The position numbers and the translations under genes were made by a program. A stretch of DNA of 7,887 bases from Pseudomonadota bacterium (GTDB lineage: Bacteria; Pseudomonadota; Alphaproteobacteria; Rhizobiales; Xanthobacteraceae), in the NCBI GenBank assembly GCA_021779635.1, contig JAJYAH010000304.1, positions 1 through 7,887 on the forward strand. Reading direction: 5' to 3'. This document shows, in pieces, positions 5,743 to 7,887 of this stretch (positions within the stretch are counted from its first letter, which is position 1; each line of letters begins with the position of its first letter). The notes under the pieces are model-generated. The model saw nothing but the letters and a program-made list of their open reading frames with translations. It searched no databases and was not told where the DNA came from.

Positions 5743-5910
5743 ATGACCAGTTCCAGCCATCGCGATACGGAATCCGCCGGCGCGTTTGCTTCGCTTGCAA
5801 TACCTCGGTACGACGTGGCTTCGGCGACAGCGCGGGACGCAGCGATGTTCCAGCCGCGGTTCGCTCTGAAATACCACCAGAAACGGTTGCGAGGCATCGC
5901 TTACGCCTGA
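5743..5910 (+). CDS. Doubtful small ORF immediately upstream of the ABC ATPase, 55 aa
   Basis: The frame encodes 55 residues (MTSSSHRDTESAGAF...), Ser/Ala-rich at first and basic and aromatic at the end (KYHQKRLRGIAYA). Its TGA is 1 nt before the ATPase ATG, which itself lacks a Shine-Dalgarno sequence, so translational coupling is conceivable. Against a real gene: the ORF has no clear ribosome binding site, third-position GC is only about two thirds by my count, and overlapping open frames exist on the minus strand. A GTG at 5716 is an alternative start. I recognise no family. It may be only leader DNA of the ABC operon. Confidence 0.25.
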   Translation: MTSSSHRDTESAGAFASLAIPRYDVASATARDAAMFQPRFALKYHQKRLRGIAYA

Positions 5911-5911
5911 C

Positions 5912-6586
5912 ATGGCAACCAGCAACCAGATCGTGCTCAGCGTTCGGAACCTGACCAAGACCTATCGCTCCGGCGGCGAGCAGGTCGTGGTGCTTCGCGG
6001 GGTCAACCTGAGCGTCGCGGCAGGCGAACGCGTCGCGCTATCGGGAGAATCCGGCAGCGGCAAAAGCACCTTGCTGCATTTGATCGCCGGGCTGGATCGG
6101 GCTGATGGTGGGGACATCACGCTCGCCGACGCGCCGGTCTCCGACCTGTCCGATGCCGGCCGGGCGGCATTGCGGCGCGATCGGCTGGGCCTGGTGTTCC
6201 AGCAATTCAACCTGATCCCGAGCCTCAATGTCGAAGACAACCTCGTATTCCAGTCCCGCATCGCCGGCCGTCACGATGCGGCCTGGCATGCCGAACTGGT
6301 GGAGCGGCTCGGGCTCGGCGGCCTGCTGAACCGCTATCCCGAACAGCTGTCGGGCGGCCAGCAGCAGCGGGTCGCGATCGGCCGCGCTCTGGCGGTGAAG
6401 CCGCTGCTCCTTCTCGCCGACGAGCCGACCGGAAATCTCGATGAGGCGACGGCGGATGAGGTTCTGGCGTTGACGCGCGACCTCGTCGCGCGAAGCGGCT
6501 GCGGCTTCCTGATGGTGACCCACAGCGCCCGTCTGGCGGCCACGCTCGACCGCCAGATCAATCTCCATGCGGGGTTGATCGCATGA
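5912..6586 (+). CDS. ABC transporter ATP-binding protein, LolD/MacB class
   Basis: This 224-residue ATPase is the full length of a single nucleotide-binding domain and powers the FtsX-type permease encoded next. Visible motifs are Walker A GESGSGKST (45-53), Q-loop VFQQFN (95-100), signature LSGGQQQR (146-153), Walker B LLLLADE (165-171) with catalytic E171, D-loop GNLD (174-177), and H-loop H204 in MVTHS. The sequence pattern (LRGVNLSVAAGERVALSGESGSGKST, split here as residues 28-53; DEPTGNLD) is characteristic of the MacB/LolD/FtsE group acting with mechanotransmission permeases on lipoproteins, lipids or envelope enzymes. No typical ribosome binding site precedes the ATG at 5912; only GAGG 17 nt away. 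The stop overlaps the permease start (ATGA at 6583-6586), showing an operon. Confidence 0.92.
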   Translation: MATSNQIVLSVRNLTKTYRSGGEQVVVLRGVNLSVAAGERVALSGESGSGKSTLLHLIAGLDRADGGDITLADAPVSDLSDAGRAALRRDRLGLVFQQFNLIPSLNVEDNLVFQSRIAGRHDAAWHAELVERLGLGGLLNRYPEQLSGGQQQRVAIGRALAVKPLLLLADEPTGNLDEATADEVLALTRDLVARSGCGFLMVTHSARLAATLDRQINLHAGLIA

Positions 6587-7887
6587 CCCGGATCATCTGG
6601 ATTCTCGCTGTTCTATCGAGCCATTGGCGGCGGCATCCGATGCAATTGGCAACATTGCTGATCGGACTGATCTCCGCGACCGCGTTGTGGAGCGGCGTGC
6701 AGGCATTGAACCAGCAGGCTCGCAGCAGCTATGACCGCGCGGCGGCAACTTTCGGCGGCGCGAGAACGCCTGCTTTGGTCAACCGCAACGGCGCGACCTT
6801 CCCGCAGCAGCTCTTTGTCGACCTGCGCCGCGCCGGCTGGCCGGTGTCCCCCGTTCTCGAAGGCCGCGTTCAGATCGGCGGACGGTCATTCCGGTTATTG
6901 GGAATCGAACCGGTAACGCTGCCCGCCGAAGTAGGCAATGCGCCCGCGATCGGAAAGGCCAACCTGCAATCGTTCCTTGCGCCGCCGGGAGAAACGCTGG
7001 TCGCGCCCGAGGTGCTTGCCGATCTCAAGCTGCTGGAAGGCGCGTCGCCGCAAGCAAGCGGCGGCGCCTTGCTGCCGCCGCTGCGCGTCCAGGCGCAGCT
7101 CGTGCCGGGTGTGCTGGTGGTCGATATCGGGACGGCGCAGCAGCTCCTGAACAAGCCGGATCAGATTTCCCGGCTCTTGATCGGCAACACCAAGGGCAAG
7201 CGCGCACCGCTCGAAAATGTCGTCGGCGACCAGCTTCGGCTGGTCGAACCGAATGCGGAGAGCGATCTTGAACGCCTCACCGACAGCTTTCACCTCAACC
7301 TGACGGCGTTCGGCCTGTTGTCCTTTGTCGTCGGGCTGTTCATCGTCAATTCGGCGATTGGCCTCGCCTTCGAGCAACGCCTGCCGATGCTGCGGACCCT
7401 GCGCGCCTGCGGCGTATCGGCGCGCATGCTGAACACTGTGTTGGTGATCGAACTGGTATCGCTGGCGCTGATCGCCGGAGTCGTGGGCCTGGTCTGCGGT
7501 TACCTGATTGCAGCCTCCCTGCTGCCCGACGTCGCGGCATCCCTGCGCGGGCTCTATGGCGCGCAAATTCCCGGCCAGTTGACGCTCCGGCCGGAATGGT
7601 GGGTCGCCGGACTTGCGATCAGCGTGCTTGGCGCGCTGGCGGCGGCCGCCGCAAGCCTGGCGAAGGCGGTCCGGCTTTCCGTGCTGGCAGCCGCGCAGCC
7701 TTATGCCTGGCAACAGGCGCAGCACCGATGGTTGATTCTGCAGGGCCTGCTTGCACTCGCCGTGTTTGCTGCCGCCGGCTGCCTTCTGTGGTTCGGCGAT
7801 TCGCTCGTCTCGGGCTTTGCCGTGCTTGCGGCCTTGCTGCTTGGCGCGGCGCTGGCGCTGCCCGCGATCCTTGAATGGGTGCTTTTC
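6583..7887 (+). CDS. FtsX/MacB-type ABC permease, incomplete at the window end
   Basis: The frame is open for 435 codons to the window edge with no stop. Helix 1 (~20-41, LATLLIGLISATALW) is followed by a large extracytoplasmic domain (~43-238) of MacB periplasmic-core type. A FtsX domain follows, with helices at ~240-263, ~285-312 and ~340-361. The loop RLPMLRTLRACGVSARML (266-283) between the first two is the typical coupling region that contacts the ATPase. Two further hydrophobic segments (~383-403 and ~409-435) show the protein continues, as expected for a permease of about 800-850 residues with two FtsX domains. Translation is coupled to the ATPase through the 4-bp ATGA overlap. The opening SSHWRRHPMQLATLL resembles permeases often followed by an AttH/CrtC-like lipocalin-fold gene; that is recalled, not shown here. 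Substrate unknown. Confidence 0.9.
   Translation, partial: MTRIIWILAVLSSHWRRHPMQLATLLIGLISATALWSGVQALNQQARSSYDRAAATFGGARTPALVNRNGATFPQQLFVDLRRAGWPVSPVLEGRVQIGGRSFRLLGIEPVTLPAEVGNAPAIGKANLQSFLAPPGETLVAPEVLADLKLLEGASPQASGGALLPPLRVQAQLVPGVLVVDIGTAQQLLNKPDQISRLLIGNTKGKRAPLENVVGDQLRLVEPNAESDLERLTDSFHLNLTAFGLLSFVVGLFIVNSAIGLAFEQRLPMLRTLRACGVSARMLNTVLVIELVSLALIAGVVGLVCGYLIAASLLPDVAASLRGLYGAQIPGQLTLRPEWWVAGLAISVLGALAAAAASLAKAVRLSVLAAAQPYAWQQAQHRWLILQGLLALAVFAAAGCLLWFGDSLVSGFAVLAALLLGAALALPAILEWVLF

Noticed and set aside
6895..7725. 276-codon minus-strand open frame opposite the permease
   Set aside because: The plus-strand permease has clear helices and operon overlap; the antisense product shows no domain.

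Overview
The window is GC-rich (roughly 60-65%, judged by eye) and looks chromosomal. The style of its small hypothetical proteins, a GCATGATC-type dispersed palindrome at 479-522 and a GTCGTCCCGGC hairpin at 4157-4183 suggest an alphaproteobacterium of the Bradyrhizobium/Rhodopseudomonas group. This is inferred from recognition; no search was run. There are no rRNA or tRNA genes, CRISPR arrays, transposases or prophage genes.

Layout. Positions 1-166 hold no gene. A small minus-strand gene (167-418) encodes an 83-residue hypothetical protein. Two inverted repeats lie upstream of it (432-460 and 479-522). A 51-residue, charge-segregated small protein follows on the plus strand (678-833). A promoter-like pair at 988-1015 then precedes a plus-strand unit: an Fsr-like major facilitator transporter (1070-2308), a possible 15-codon leader ORF (2348-2395), and a 573-residue amidohydrolase of the D-aminoacylase family (2402-4123). 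An 11-bp perfect hairpin at 4157-4183 separates this unit from a convergent minus-strand transporter of the anion:cation symporter type (4213-5484). The spacer 5485-5911 carries an operator-like palindrome and one doubtful small ORF. It leads into a plus-strand ABC exporter operon: an ATPase of the LolD/MacB class (5912-6586) overlapping by 4 bp a large FtsX-type permease (6583 to beyond the window end).

How it fits together. The amidohydrolase with a transporter on each side looks like a small catabolic module: import of an organic anion, possibly an N-acyl amino acid, followed by hydrolysis. The substrate cannot be read from the sequence. The ABC pair is a separate transport system of the type that moves lipids or lipoproteins or acts mechanically across the envelope; its third component, if any, lies outside the window.

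The points most worth checking are: a perfect TTGT-N3-ACAA palindrome that occurs twice with the same core, both times in non-coding DNA 5 kb apart; an in-frame leader ORF with a better ribosome binding site than the amidohydrolase itself; and an amidohydrolase that keeps the HxH, Cys and SDGGAH motifs but seems to lack two zinc-binding histidines of classical D-aminoacylases. I did not find a clear case of an undescribed multi-gene system here.
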